Assembly (NCBI GenBank): GCA_027924645.1
Contig: BSBN01000445.1
Span: forward strand, 5,191,001-5,255,000
Origin: Cunninghamia lanceolata
Lineage: Eukaryota; Streptophyta; Pinopsida; Cupressales; Cupressaceae
Direction: 5' to 3'
DNA: 64,000 bases
This document shows, one piece after another, positions 33,224 to 42,999 of this stretch (position 1 is the first letter of the stretch; each line of letters starts with the position of its first letter). The notes below the pieces were generated by a model. It worked only from the letters and a program-made list of their open reading frames with translations, was not told the origin of the DNA and ran no database searches. Position numbers and translations under genes: made by a program.

Positions 33224-34270
33224 GTGGTGAAGCCGACAGAGCCCGTGAATATTGGAATCGAAGAGCAACCCAAGATTATCAACTTTGCCAAATCTCTCAC
33301 ACCACCCGAGAAAACCAGGTTTGTACCATTCTTTAAGAAGAAGAGAGGTAGCTTTGCTTGGTCATATGCAGACATGCCAGGTTTGGACCCAAACCTAATT
33401 CTACATCATTTGCCATTGGATCCAGGAGTAAAACCAGTAAAGCAGAAGCTGAGAAAAATGCATCCTCACATAGCACTTTTGGTCAAAGAAGAACTCAAAA
33501 AATTGTTAGATGTGGGGTTCATCAGAGCCATAGATTACCCAGAGTGGATATCCAACATTGTGCCAATGTCTAAACTGGATGGCTGAGTTCGACTATGCAA
33601 TGATTTTCGAGACTTAAACAAAGCATGCCGCAAGGATGACTTTCCATTGCCAAACATCGATATCATAGTCGACCTTACTACAGGACATACAATGCTATCA
33701 CTCATGGACGGATTCTCAAGGTATAATCAAATCAAAATAGCACCAGAGGATCAACACAAAATAGCTTTCACTTGCCCATGGGGTACCTTTTGCTAGAATG
33801 TCATGCCTTTTGGGCTAAAAAACGTAGGTGCTACATATCAGCGGGCCATGACAACTATATTCCATGACATGATGCATGTAATATGGAGGACTATGTTGAC
33901 GATATCTTAGCAAAATCTCTCAAAAGGGACTCACAGCTGGATGTCCTAGAAAAAGTCTATCAACAGTTGGACCAATTCCAAGTCAAACTGAACCCGAAGA
34001 AATGTGTGTTTGGGGTAACTTCAGGCAAGCTGCTAGGCTTCATCGTGTTGGCAAACGGAATAGAAGTAGACCCTACCAAGGTCAAAGCTATAATGGACAT
34101 GCTACCGCCCAAGACTCTATCTCAGTTAAGATCCCTACAGGGCAAGCTGCAAGCCATCAGCCAGTTCATTTCATAGCTGGCAGACAAGTGCCAACCTTTC
34201 AGCCACCTCCTACATAAGAACATTCCATTTAAATGGGATGAGCAGTGCGAAGAGGCATTCAACAAGCTAA
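33224..34270 (+). pseudogene. Reverse transcriptase of element H
   Basis: The pre-RT part is FKKKRGSFAWSYADMPGLDP and HHLPLDPGVKPVKQKLRKM. The palm follows: LCNDFRDLNKACRKDDFPLP, MLSLMDGFSRYNQIKIAPED and VMPFGLKN. The active site is MEDYVDDILAKS at 33883, with both Asp present. KLNPKKCVFGVTSGKLLGF and LRSLQGKLQAISQFIS lead to the connection. A one-base deletion near 33878 puts the active site in another frame. Stops occur at 33584 (TGA), 33794 (TAG) and 34174 (TAG). The Tat lineage is clear from block order and sequence. Confidence 0.92.
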
Positions 34271-34740
34271 AGGAGTACCTTATGAATCCTCCCATACTCA
34301 TGCCTCTAATCCAAGGAAAACCTTTAATTCTCTACATATCTGCTACACCCACTACTCTTGGAGCTCTTCTAGCACAGCAAGATTACGAGAACAAGGAGAG
34401 AGCTGTATACTACATCAGTCAAACCTTAGTGGGCTACGAGTTGCAATACTCACAAGTAGAAAGATCATGCCTTGCAGTAGTTTTTTCTTCACAAAAACTC
34501 TGACATTACATGTTGGCACATCCTATCAAACTCATTGCAAAAATCAACCCACTGAAATATCTCCTCAGCAAAGCAGCTCTCACAGGTCGACTAGCAAAGT
34601 GTGTAATGCTTCTCAGCGAATATGACATAGAATATGTGGACAGACAAGCCGTCAAGGGACAAATCATAGCTGACCAACTGGTCGAGGCACCATTACAAGA
34701 CACTTCACCAATGCAGTTTGAGTTTCCCGATGAGTCTTTA
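34271..34740 (+). pseudogene. Gypsy RNase H of element H
   Basis: Segments are PPILMPLIQGKPLILYISAT (the usual catalytic Asp of the first strand is replaced in this lineage), LGALLAQQDYENKERAVYYI, SQTLVGYELQYSQVERSCLA (catalytic Glu), and after a TGA at 34501 HYMLAHPIKLIAKINPLKYL and MLLSEYDIEYVDRQAVKGQI. In Tat elements this first RNase H is often catalytically weak, with the activity supplied by the second domain that follows. Confidence 0.82.
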
Positions 34741-35160
34741 TTCACTCTGTCAACATCTCCTTGGAAACTCTACTTTGACGGATCTTACACCAACCATGGA
34801 TCGAGGGCAGGGATCCTATTTATCACTTCCCAAAGTGACACAATTCTGAAGTCCTACCGGTTGTTATTTCCATGCACGAACAACATAGCGAAATATGAAG
34901 CCTTGGTAATTGGTCTCAAGATGGCCACTGAGTGGAAAATCCAAGCACTACATGTCTACGGTGATTCTCAGCTTATCATAAATCAGGTCAACGATGAGTA
35001 TCAAACCAAAGATGAGAAGCTCATCCCATACAAACGGATGGTCGACAACTTCAAAGAACACTTTGGGACCATCTCCTTCGAGTAAATACCTAGGATAGAG
35101 AACAAAGCAGCAGATGCAATGGCTACCATAGCCTCTCTTCTATAAATTCCTGAATATGAG
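34741..35160 (+). pseudogene. Second, archaeal-type RNase H of element H
   Basis: WKLYFDGSYTNHGSRAGI holds the first catalytic Asp, NNIAKYEALVIGLKMAT the Glu position (here Lys-Tyr-Glu), LHVYGDSQLIINQVNDEY the second Asp, and after a TAA near 35083 PRIENKAADAMATIA the last Asp. This extra domain after the gypsy RNase H defines Tat-lineage elements and is thought to restore RNase H activity. Compare the pre-RT copy in element G (24241-24600). Confidence 0.9.
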
Positions 35161-36513
35161 TCACGGCATGAGTTCTTAGTGGAAACCATCCAACAACCGG
35201 CTTATGATCTCCTTGAAACCCATTCCATATGCCTCCTAGTCGGATCTGATTCACCTTGGTACGATAAGACTTACATTTACCTCAAGGACAATATTCTCCC
35301 ACCGGACCTCTCTTCCAACCAAAAATGAACTTTCATCCGACAAGCCTCTCGTTACACCATCATAGCTGATACCCTTTACCGACGTGGTCTAGATGGTACT
35401 TTGCTCCGTTGTTTGGAACAAGAAGAATCCATAACTGCCTTGCGAGACGTACACGAAGGGATACGCGGAACACACTCCAGCAGTCCTTCCTTAGCCAAGA
35501 AACTCATGCGTTTGGGTTATTACTGGCCAAATATGGAAATGGATTCATATCAGTTCGTCAAAAAGTGCAAACAGTGCCAAATACACAGGAACCTGATCCA
35601 TGCACCTGCTCAAGAGTTGAGACCTTTAACGACACCCTGGCCCTTTTGCCAGTGGGGACTTGACCTTGTGGGAAAGATTCACCCACCCTCTTCCAACGGC
35701 CACAAATTCATCATAACCGCAACTGAGTACTTCACAAAGTGGATTGAAGCCATTCCCCTAACCACCATCACAGGAAAGCAAATTTCCTCTTTCATTCTGA
35801 ATTACATTATCTGCAGATATGGCATCCCTTTATCCATCATAACGGATAATGGAAGACCATTCAAAAATTAGGATGTCTAGGAACTCTGTGAGCGTTTTAA
35901 AATCCAACATCGTTTCTCCACTCCATACTACCCCCAGGGTAATGGCCAAGCTGAGGCATCGAATAAAACCATTCTGAAAATCCTAAAGAAGACTGTCAAT
36001 GAGGCTGGCCGTGATTGGCATGTCTAACTCAATCCCACTCTGTGGGCCTACAGAACTAGTATCCGCACTCCCACAGGGGCTACACCCTACGCCCTTGTCT
36101 ATGGTTCAGAAGCCATCCTCCCCATTGAGGTCAAACTACCATCCCTCAGGGTGTCGTTGAAAGGTCTCATATCAAATGAAGAATACAGAGTCTCCAGGTT
36201 ACAAGAACTAGAGCTGCTAGAAGAAAGGCGCTAGAAGGCCTTCGATCATCTTAAAGCATATCAACAGATGATGTCAAGAAGCTATAATCACAAGGTTCGC
36301 CCAAGATGCTTTAAGGTTGGGGACCTAGTTCTAAAAGAGAACCCTTGCAATCAACAAGACAGAGAAAAGAAAGGTAAGTTCAAGCCTAACCGGCTTGGGC
36401 CCTATGTGATTGTAGCTGCTTACAGATCGGGAGCATATCAGTTGGCCACTTCAGAGGGTGAGTTGTTAGATGATCCAATCAACAGCATGCACCTTCACCA
36501 GTTCTATACCTAG
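35161..36513 (+). pseudogene. Integrase of element H
   Basis: After a linker the zinc-binding part shows HEGIRGTH and CKQC (HHCC) with RLGYYWPNM between them. The core has CQWGLDLVGKIHPPSSNGHK (first Asp), ATEYFTKWIEAIPL, IPLSIITDNGRPF (second Asp) and YYPQGNGQAEASNKTILK (Glu), so the D,D-35-E triad is complete. The C-terminus keeps GPYVIVAAYRSGAYQLAT (GPY/F module) and ends at TAG 36511-36513. Stops at about 35326, 35869, 35878, 36025 and 36232 interrupt it. No chromodomain follows. Confidence 0.9.
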
Positions 36514-36628
36514 GAGAACCCCAATGCAAGGGGGCACAATAAAAGTCAAAAAATCAAAAAATCAAAAAAGTTGAAAAGAGAAAATACAAAAAAATTAGAA
36601 AAAAATAGAAAGAATACAAAAAAATTGT
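36514..36628 (+). repeat. A-rich tract after integrase
   Basis: Repeats of AAAAATC and AAAAAG run for about 90 bases right after the integrase stop. The second Tat element has an equivalent tract at 60728-60800, so the position is conserved between elements. Confidence 0.7.
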
Positions 36629-36766
36629 CCTTTGGTGAAAACCTGGCAAACAGGCGCCTTGGATAGGTATCATGATGAAAACCTGACAATCAGGCATCAT
36701 GTTACTTTCTAGCTTCTCGTGCAAATAAAAGCAAGTGATGAAAACCTGGTAAACAAGCGTTACTTG
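36629..36766 (+). repeat. Array of three covarying hairpins with a GAAAACCTG core
   Basis: Three consecutive units share the core TGAAAACCTG, but their outer stems differ and stay complementary. Unit 1 (36629-36662): GGTG with CGCC outside, CCTG with CAGG inside. Unit 2 (36671-36701): CATGATG with CATCATG outside, CCTG with CAGG inside. Unit 3 (36732-36766): CAAGTGA with TTACTTG outside (one G-T pair). The second Tat element has two such units at 60810-60883. Pairing kept while sequence changes is the classic sign of a selected RNA structure. Confidence 0.8.
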
Positions 36767-36995
36767 TGATAAACCGCCTTCTTCATCTTTGGGAATCCAG
36801 TCACCTTGAGTCCATTCTTTCTCCATTTGCCCCATTCGACCCATATCTATCCCACAAATAAACACTTGACAGTTACCTATCATGGCTTAATACTCTCCTT
36901 GTGGCCTTGCCAACCAAGGTTTTGTCCCATACCGTCTCCTCAATGTGAGCCTAGCATAGGGTCTCTTGTCAATGTCCATGGTCCAAGTCTGTGAA

Positions 36996-37205
36996 CTACG
37001 TTGCCTCTACGCCGTCACGTAGGCAAGGCCATTATTCTAATGCACCCCCGAGGCTTCCATTTCTTCCATGGTCTGATTCATCCCCTTTCTTGTCTTCATT
37101 CTGGTCGTCTTTCTTCTAGTCCATCCATGGTCCATTAGGGTTTACCCTAAACTACGTTGCCTCTACGTCGTCACGTAGGCAAGGCCATTTAGCAATGTGC
37201 CCCCG
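36996..37205 (+). repeat. Duplicated hairpin block with CACGTAGGCAA
   Basis: Two copies about 154 bases apart (36998-37050 and 37152-37205) share CTACGTTGCCTCTACG, GTCACGTAGGCAAGGCCA and TGCxCCCCGAGGC. In each, TTGCC pairs with GGCAA and TACG with CGTA, giving a bulged hairpin. A GTATGTAGGCAG phrase at about 61288 in the second Tat element resembles the core. The position is in the 3' untranslated region of the sense transcript. Confidence 0.75.
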
Positions 37206-38039
37206 AGGCACTAGGTCAGTCCCTTAGGGTCCGTCTCCCCAATAAGGATTGTGCAATCTTCTCACCAACCAAGCAAATGCAAGCAGAACCCTCGCCTCAA
37301 GCAGAAATCTTGACTGTAAGCATCTTAACTTATCCAATACAAAGCAAATACCCAAGGTCTTCTAAATGATTTTATGCAAATTAAGGCAAGAACTAAACAC
37401 ATATCAATGCAAATATGCTTTGTAGATCGAAAACATGGTTAAGAGTTCAAGTCCTGATTTTTGCTATCATACCTTCCTATGCTACTCAAGGATGCCAAAA
37501 GCTAGAGATGCTATGATGGGGGCGTGATTATTTTTTGTTTGCTATTTGTGGATTAAACTTTAGTAATGTGAAGCCTCGTCTAAGGACATGATCGGCAAAA
37601 GATGATCGAGGACATCAAAGGTCTAACATAAACGGGGGCAATCCTTGTTTGTTGAAACGCAAGAAGTACTCAGGTCATCTAGATTCAATTTTGACTAGAT
37701 GCTTGTATTAACTTGCTAAATCACAATCCATGTAAGCGGTACTCAGGTCATCTCGGTTCAATTATACCTAGATGCTTGTATTCACTTACAACATCTCAGA
37801 AAATGTACCAAAAACAAAATGCCCAATGATGAAATAAAGCACTCTAAAAGCAAAACATCCATCCTATATCCATATACACATCCATGCATCCATATCCCAT
37901 ACAATCCTCATTACCCAAACTATACAGAGTAACAATATCAAATGAAGTTTCTAAGTCATTCTATCACAACCATTCTTCTATCTATCATGTCAATCTTGTG
38001 TCGATAGAGTACATTTGGACTTCACAAAAATAAGCATAT
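37206..38039. other. 3' non-coding region of element H
   Basis: There are no coding motifs. Near-duplicate phrases about 75 bases apart (GTACTCAGGTCATCT followed by CTAGATGCTTGTATT, near 37665-37715 and 37738-37790) suggest an old tandem duplication. Confidence 0.5.
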
Positions 38040-38540
38040 AGGAGCATATCATATCATATGTAGGGCTAGTCATGAACGTGATTAAGTTAGTAGAATACAT
38101 CACCCAATGCATTAGGTCATCAATACATCAGCATTACATCACATCTTAAAGCACATAAAATCAAAAAAACAACATAGCTAAGTGCATCGCATACAAAGCT
38201 GCCTCATCACATAGAAATCATATTACATTTGCATTCATTTGAAACATTAGATCATATAGACATCCCATAACATCATACACAAAGTTGCATCATCACATAG
38301 AAATCCTGTTACATATGCATACATTTGAAGCATTAAATCATATAGACATCATATAGCATCATATCAAAAAGCATCTCATATAGCATCGGGTAGACCATCT
38401 AAGTCTACGCATACATCATATCATACAATAGAAATAAATCATCATCTCATAACAATTGCAATAGATACAACACTGCATCATCATATATACTATCATATAA
38501 GAGGTCCAAATATACAATATCACCATCTCTTTCTCTGAAT
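38040..38540. repeat. CAT/ATA-rich stretch with an 84-bp tandem duplication
   Basis: The sequence is dominated by ATCATA and CATCATA words. Within it 38200-38283 and 38284-38369 are two diverged tandem copies sharing CATCACATAGAAATC and AATCATATAGACATC-like phrases. A similar CAT-rich stretch lies at 62330-62800 in the second Tat element, at the same place relative to the antisense gene's 3' end, so it may contain its terminator or poly(A) region. Confidence 0.7.
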
Positions 38541-38623
38541 CCAAGTGTCATATACAATATACATCCAAATGGATGGTGATACATGTCCCAAAATGTACAA
38601 AATCTAGTCTATGTCTATCCCTG

Positions 38624-40510
38624 CTACTGTGGGCCACCACTGCCAGCTCTTGACTGTTGGGGACCCATCATGGAAGCTCCTGACTGTGATGGACCTGCTC
38701 TATGAGTAGCCCCAGACTGACTCCTGAAGCTCCCCGCCCTCTGACTCAATGCCACGGCACCATGGTATAAACCTCGGTAGTACTGAGCCTGTGACTATGC
38801 TCTGGCAAGCTCTGCCTGTACCTGTGCCAACTGCGTCTGCAACTGGCCTAACTATGCCTGTGCCTGCTGCACCTGCCCAACCAAAAAAGAACTTGCTGCA
38901 TCTGTCCCCATGGCGGCCACAGTAGTGTCCCGCTCTACACGGATAATACGTAACCGTGCATCTGCCATGTCTCTCTCACGAGTCAACCTAGCGATAATTG
39001 CTGCATCCATCTCTCGCCTGCCATCGGCCCTCCTCAGCTATGCATGTAGCGCTTGCACCTGTCCCCTCAGGCTGGCTATGGCCCTCTCATGCACCTTTGC
39101 CTGTACTGGCCCCTGTGCTACCTCTGCCTGTCCTGGCCCCTGTGGCTAGGGCACCTGTTGCTGTGGTACCTGCTAGGGTGCCGGCATATGCGCCTGCTGA
39201 AGTATCTGCTATTGTGCCTCCTGTCTTGGCACTGCCTGCTCAGCCTGACCTAACCTCCTCTGTTGTCTCGGCCTCTCTCCAACTCTACCACCCCGTCCTC
39301 CTCTAACTCCCCTCCGACCTAGGCCAACCTATCCTCCTCCTCTGAGTCTGCCTCATCAATACGAGGCACCAGCATGCCGGGTCCTGAATATCTAGGGAAA
39401 GGATGGGCAGTCATCCAATCCTCATAATCCTGTGTCACCCTTGCATCCGCTATCTCTGTCTACATATCCCACGCCACATAGGGAGTCTGACAGAACTCTA
39501 CTAGGGCCTCCTCATATGAAGCCATCGGCCCCCATCAGACCCTCTCTGCATGTGTCCGTGCAAAAAGTGCCTGTCCCTGTGGCATGCCTTGGCTCCTGCC
39601 GAACTGTCTCAAAACTCAGCCCACCATCTGCCTCTCCAGTATATGCCGTGTACGGCCTATCAACCACCTGGTCTGAAAGCAATACGGCAGCTCATCTCCC
39701 TCGTCATCCCAGGGCTCGCAATCCAGATATGGTCGCCAGACAACCACATCTACTCCATCCAAGGTGTGTCTCCAATACTCTAGCTTCCCCAGCATGTGCT
39801 GGGAAATCACTCCTGCATAGCCATAACTATATGGCTCTCCTCATTGCCTCGCGAAAACACATATCGGCCTAGTCACTGCTATGTGCTCCCACAACCAAAA
39901 CTGTAGCAATAGTACCCCAGCTGAAAGACTCATGTTGCGGTGGTACACCACCTGATGCATGTCATGGTACAAATGGGCCAATACGCAGACTCCCCATGCA
40001 TATCGGGTGCCCTCAGTCAGCATCCGCTCCATGATCCTGCCCCATCCAATGGGGAACCCATGCGATCTCCTATCGGGGCATACAACGCCCCTTATCAATC
40101 CAGCCACAATCCCTAGGAAGTAGTCATAACAATCTTATATATCATGCCACAGGATAACCTGTCCAACTAGCTCGAGATCATCGAACACTCGCTGGCACTC
40201 GGCGAGTCCCGCATCCCGCTGTGCGTCGTACTCTACTAACTCACCCACCATGGGTAAGTGCAGTATTTGGTAGATGTCCTCTAAAGTCATAGTCATCTCT
40301 CCAGTAGGAAAGTGGAAGGTCCCATCCTCACTATGGAATCTCTCCACAGCAGCTGTCAGCAATCCTCAGTTCACCCACACCTCAGGCATGAAGCAAACAT
40401 AGTCCAAACCCATGGCACCAAGCGCCACTCTGTCAGTCTCTGTCAGCATGTACCTCTGCAATAGGGGTATGGGAAATGTCTCCCTCAACTGCAGTGTGTC
40501 TCGAATATCC
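38624..40510 (-). pseudogene. Antisense plant mobile domain (PMD) gene in element H
   Basis: One minus-strand frame runs through 40362-40135, 40107-39841 and 39810-39616, separated only by single stops. It reads VERFHSEDGTFHFPTGEMTM, TLEDIYQILHLPMVGELV, then GVCVLAHLYHDMHQVVYHRN, LLLQFWLWEHIAVTRP, LEYWRHTLDGVDVVVWRPYL and TRHILERQMVG. These are the blocks of the plant mobile domain (aminotransferase-like PMD), found in MAIN/MAIL-type proteins and in some plant transposons. After a frameshift the C-terminal part (about 39300-38626) is a coiled coil (ARLTRERDMADARLRIIRVE), a Gln-rich helix and a Ser/Gln/Gly tail ending at TAG 38626-38624. It is GC-richer than its surroundings. It probably started upstream of 40510. 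Its function in the element is unknown. Confidence 0.85.
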
Positions 40511-40724
40511 TCCTGCAAGCAAGCAAGGCAACGCGTCAGTCTCAAATGGCATATACCATACTCAACATACCTACTGAACTATATCAACTCAACTTAGCAT
40601 CTCAAATTGATCAAAACAGCACACTACATCTCTTGACTAGATTCCTGCAATCTCGGAGATAGCTCATCGATTCCCACGTCAAATAGGACACTAATCGAAT
40701 CAATTTGGCTAAGTAAATTGGCTA

Positions 40725-41110
40725 TCCAAGGCACATGCGCCACTACAGGTGGTAAAAGTGTCGTTTCATGGTGTATATGCCACTAGAATCAACGTATGCG
40801 CCGCCTGCAATAAAAGCACTGCTACAGTGAACATATGCGCAGTTTCAGTACATGTGCCGCAACATTCGGCATATGCACCGCCATATTATGGAAGTGTCGC
40901 TAAACTCAGCATATGCACGGCTTTCATGTATGCGCCGCTACATTACCCATATGCGTCGCTTTAATACACATGTGCAGCTTATCTACAAAAGTGCAACTAC
41001 AATGCACGTATGCGCTGTTTTCACATATGCACCGCCGAAACCGGCATATGCGCCACTAAATGACAAAAGCACCGCTTCACGCCGCATATGCGCCATTCTC
41101 CATTTCAGCA
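40725..41110 (-). repeat. GCGCATAT array in the antisense leader
   Basis: On the minus strand this reads as a series of GGCGCATACG, CTGCGCATATG, GGTGCATATGCC, GTAGCGGCGCATAC, GCGACGCATATGG and TGGCGCATATGCGGC, at least ten copies with 20-40-base spacing. The core and its orientation relative to the antisense transcript match the two blocks in the sense leader (27300-27655, 28840-29040). It lies between the antisense TATA box and the PMD frame, so it would be an RNA leader element here as well. Confidence 0.8.
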
Positions 41111-41360
41111 CATATGTTTGACCTATTTTCTACATGCATTTATGACACCCTAAATCGACCCTAGGAGAAATTTTTCGAAGCACATACCGAGGGTCCTACC
41201 TCTGCTGGCCGCCCGAATCGACGGACTTGCTCGAATCGATGCTCCTCGCGTGGAATGTCTGCTGCTCTGGCTGCCATGCTGCTCCAAGTTTGCTCTAAGC
41301 TCTCTTAATCCAATCCAGAGCAAACAAGTGTACAAATGACTATTCTTGTGGACCCAACTC

Positions 41361-41369
41361 CTATTTATA
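41361..41369 (-). promoter_or_regulatory. TATA box of the antisense transcript
   Basis: The minus strand reads GGCTATAAATAGGAG, a textbook plant TATA box (TATAAATAG). A start about 30 bases downstream (near 41335) would produce a leader holding the GCGCATAT array followed by the PMD gene. It is 300 bp inside the 3' LTR and independent of the LTR's own TATA. Confidence 0.65.
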
Positions 41370-41656
41370 GCCTCCAAACCCTAATTTTGGCTAGGGGATG
41401 CCTGTGACTATTTCCTATGCCCGTTTTTCCTCCAGTTTTCTTCCTATTTCCCTGAAACGCGTCCTTTCTCCTCTTGCCTATCCTAACCCCTTCATCTTTG
41501 TGAGATTGTCCGTCTCTGATTCTTTCGCCCTTTTCCCGTCCAATCTCCTGAGGGGGCATCCTATCGTCATTAAACTTGTACCAGGGGCAAACTAGGGCAT
41601 GTATCACTATCAAACTATCGACTTCTTTGAAGCAACGCTGTAAACAGCCTTGCATC

Positions 41657-41670
41657 AAAGAGGGGTAAAA
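41657..41670 (+). other. Polypurine tract of element H
   Basis: AAAGAGGGGTAAAA directly abuts the first base of the 3' LTR. Such a purine run primes plus-strand DNA synthesis in LTR elements. Confidence 0.85.
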
Positions 41671-42707
41671 TGTATACGCCTAAAAATGACACAAATCATC
41701 CTAAATAAATATTCTAAATAGTTATTCCATTCTTCTATTAATTAAATAAATATTCTAAATTTATTTAATCGATTCACTATTCCATAATCAAATAAATTCA
41801 ATTTATTTAATTAAAATTCTTCTAAATGTCCTACACAATTAAATAATCATAAATTATTTAATTAATCCAAATTCCTCTATCCTAAGTTCCAAATTTAAAA
41901 ATCCACCTCACCTTTACACCTCACCTTTTCCACCTCACCTTGTCCACCTCATCAGGTTGCACATGTAATTAAATATATTTAATATTTAATTACCTTATTT
42001 TCCCTCACCCACATGGCCTATTTCTTCTCAAATCAGAGGTTAGTTAACTAATCAATCAAAAGTGTTAACTAACCTGTCAATTGAGTCAATCCCTCAATCA
42101 ATTCAGTCAGTTCCATAATTCATTCTTCTAACTGATCAATCAAGTTTGTTAACTGATCAATCAATGGAGTTAACTCTCCAATCAATTTTGTCACATCCCC
42201 TCTTTCATGATGGAGCTGGGACACTTGTCACATTTCTACTGGTTGCACATTCCTCAACCATCCTCAGTCGTTGATCTTCATATCTCCTCTCAACCGTTGA
42301 TTCCCATTCTCCCGAGTCTATAAATGAAGCTTCATCCTTCCATTCTATTCATCCAGGCTTTTGACATCGTTACTCTGCAGAAATATCACCAGTGCACCTT
42401 TAGGCACCCTTTTACCATTCACCAGCTTGAGATCACATACTTGCCTTGGAGCTCATCTTCATTGCATATCACCATAGCCATTTACCATCGACTTCCTACA
42501 AACAGCGAAAAGAGTGCACTCTCTGAGGGCTCACTGCATCTGTAAAAGGACAGTTGTAATAGGCAAACAACAGAAGCATCGATTTCAGGGAAGGTTTGCT
42601 TTGTGTTATTCATTGCCATTTACTTTCAATCTTTCTTGTTATCTTCTATTCTATTGATGTTTGGGTCTCATAAAATTTATTTGATTGATTCACATTTTAC
42701 CCTTACA
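41671..42707 (+). repeat. 3' LTR of element H
   Basis: It begins TGTATACGCC and ends CACATTTTACCCTTACA, and has the same 1,037-bp length as the 5' LTR with about 21 substitutions by eye and no gaps. CTAAC follows at 42708-42712. The TATA box is retained. Confidence 0.95.
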
Positions 42708-42900
42708 CTAACAATAAGATTTAGCTGATGGTTGCCCATCCTAGTGTTAAGGAATTCTTGTTAAGCAAGGATTTAGGAGACAAAAGGGCTAGATGGGCCA
42801 CTAAAGTGATGGAGTACGATGTGGATATTAAGGTCACTAAGCTAATTAGAGGTAAGGGTTTGTGTGAATAGCTTGCTAATGATGCAGAAAAGGACATAGA
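42708..42900 (+). pseudogene. Gypsy RNase H of element G, 3' part
   Basis: The frame interrupted at 26213 resumes: NKI, a stop, LMVAHPSVKEFLLSKDLGDK, RARWATKVMEYDVDIKVTKL and GLCE. These are the C-terminal RNase H strands and the start of the RH-INT connection of gypsy Pol. In-frame continuation across a 16.5-kb insert is direct evidence for nesting. Confidence 0.82.
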
Positions 42901-42999
42901 AATGCAAATAGAAGTTGTATTAATGGTTGGTAATCAGTCACAGCCTATTGTCCTAGCAAATGGCACTAGCTAGACACATGAAATGTTTCAGTACTTGTA

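Larger units (their letters stand above)
26214..42707 (+). mobile_element. Complete Tat-lineage LTR retrotransposon (element H)
   Basis: The element is 16,494 bp with two 1,037-bp LTRs, a perfect CTAAC duplication, a primer-binding site at 27255 and a polypurine tract ending at 41670. The coding order is gag, protease, G-patch segment, RT, gypsy RNase H, second (archaeal-type) RNase H, integrase. The second RNase H after the first is the hallmark of the Tat lineage. A long 3' region (36514-41670) carries structured repeats and an antisense PMD gene. Aligned by eye, the LTRs differ at roughly 21 positions, almost all transitions, without indels. About 16 stops and at least one frameshift break the sense ORFs, so it is structurally complete but coding-dead. 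Confidence 0.95.

Noticed and set aside
29381..36513. Alternative genetic code or programmed readthrough, since many stops fall at Gln or Arg positions
   Set aside because: All three stop codons are used, the replaced residues are Gln, Arg and Trp, and a frameshift also exists. Decay by C-to-T change explains this better.
41150..41377. Minus-strand 75-codon ORF near the antisense TATA box
   Set aside because: Its ATG lies upstream of the TATA box, so it would not be in the proposed transcript, and it has no known motif.
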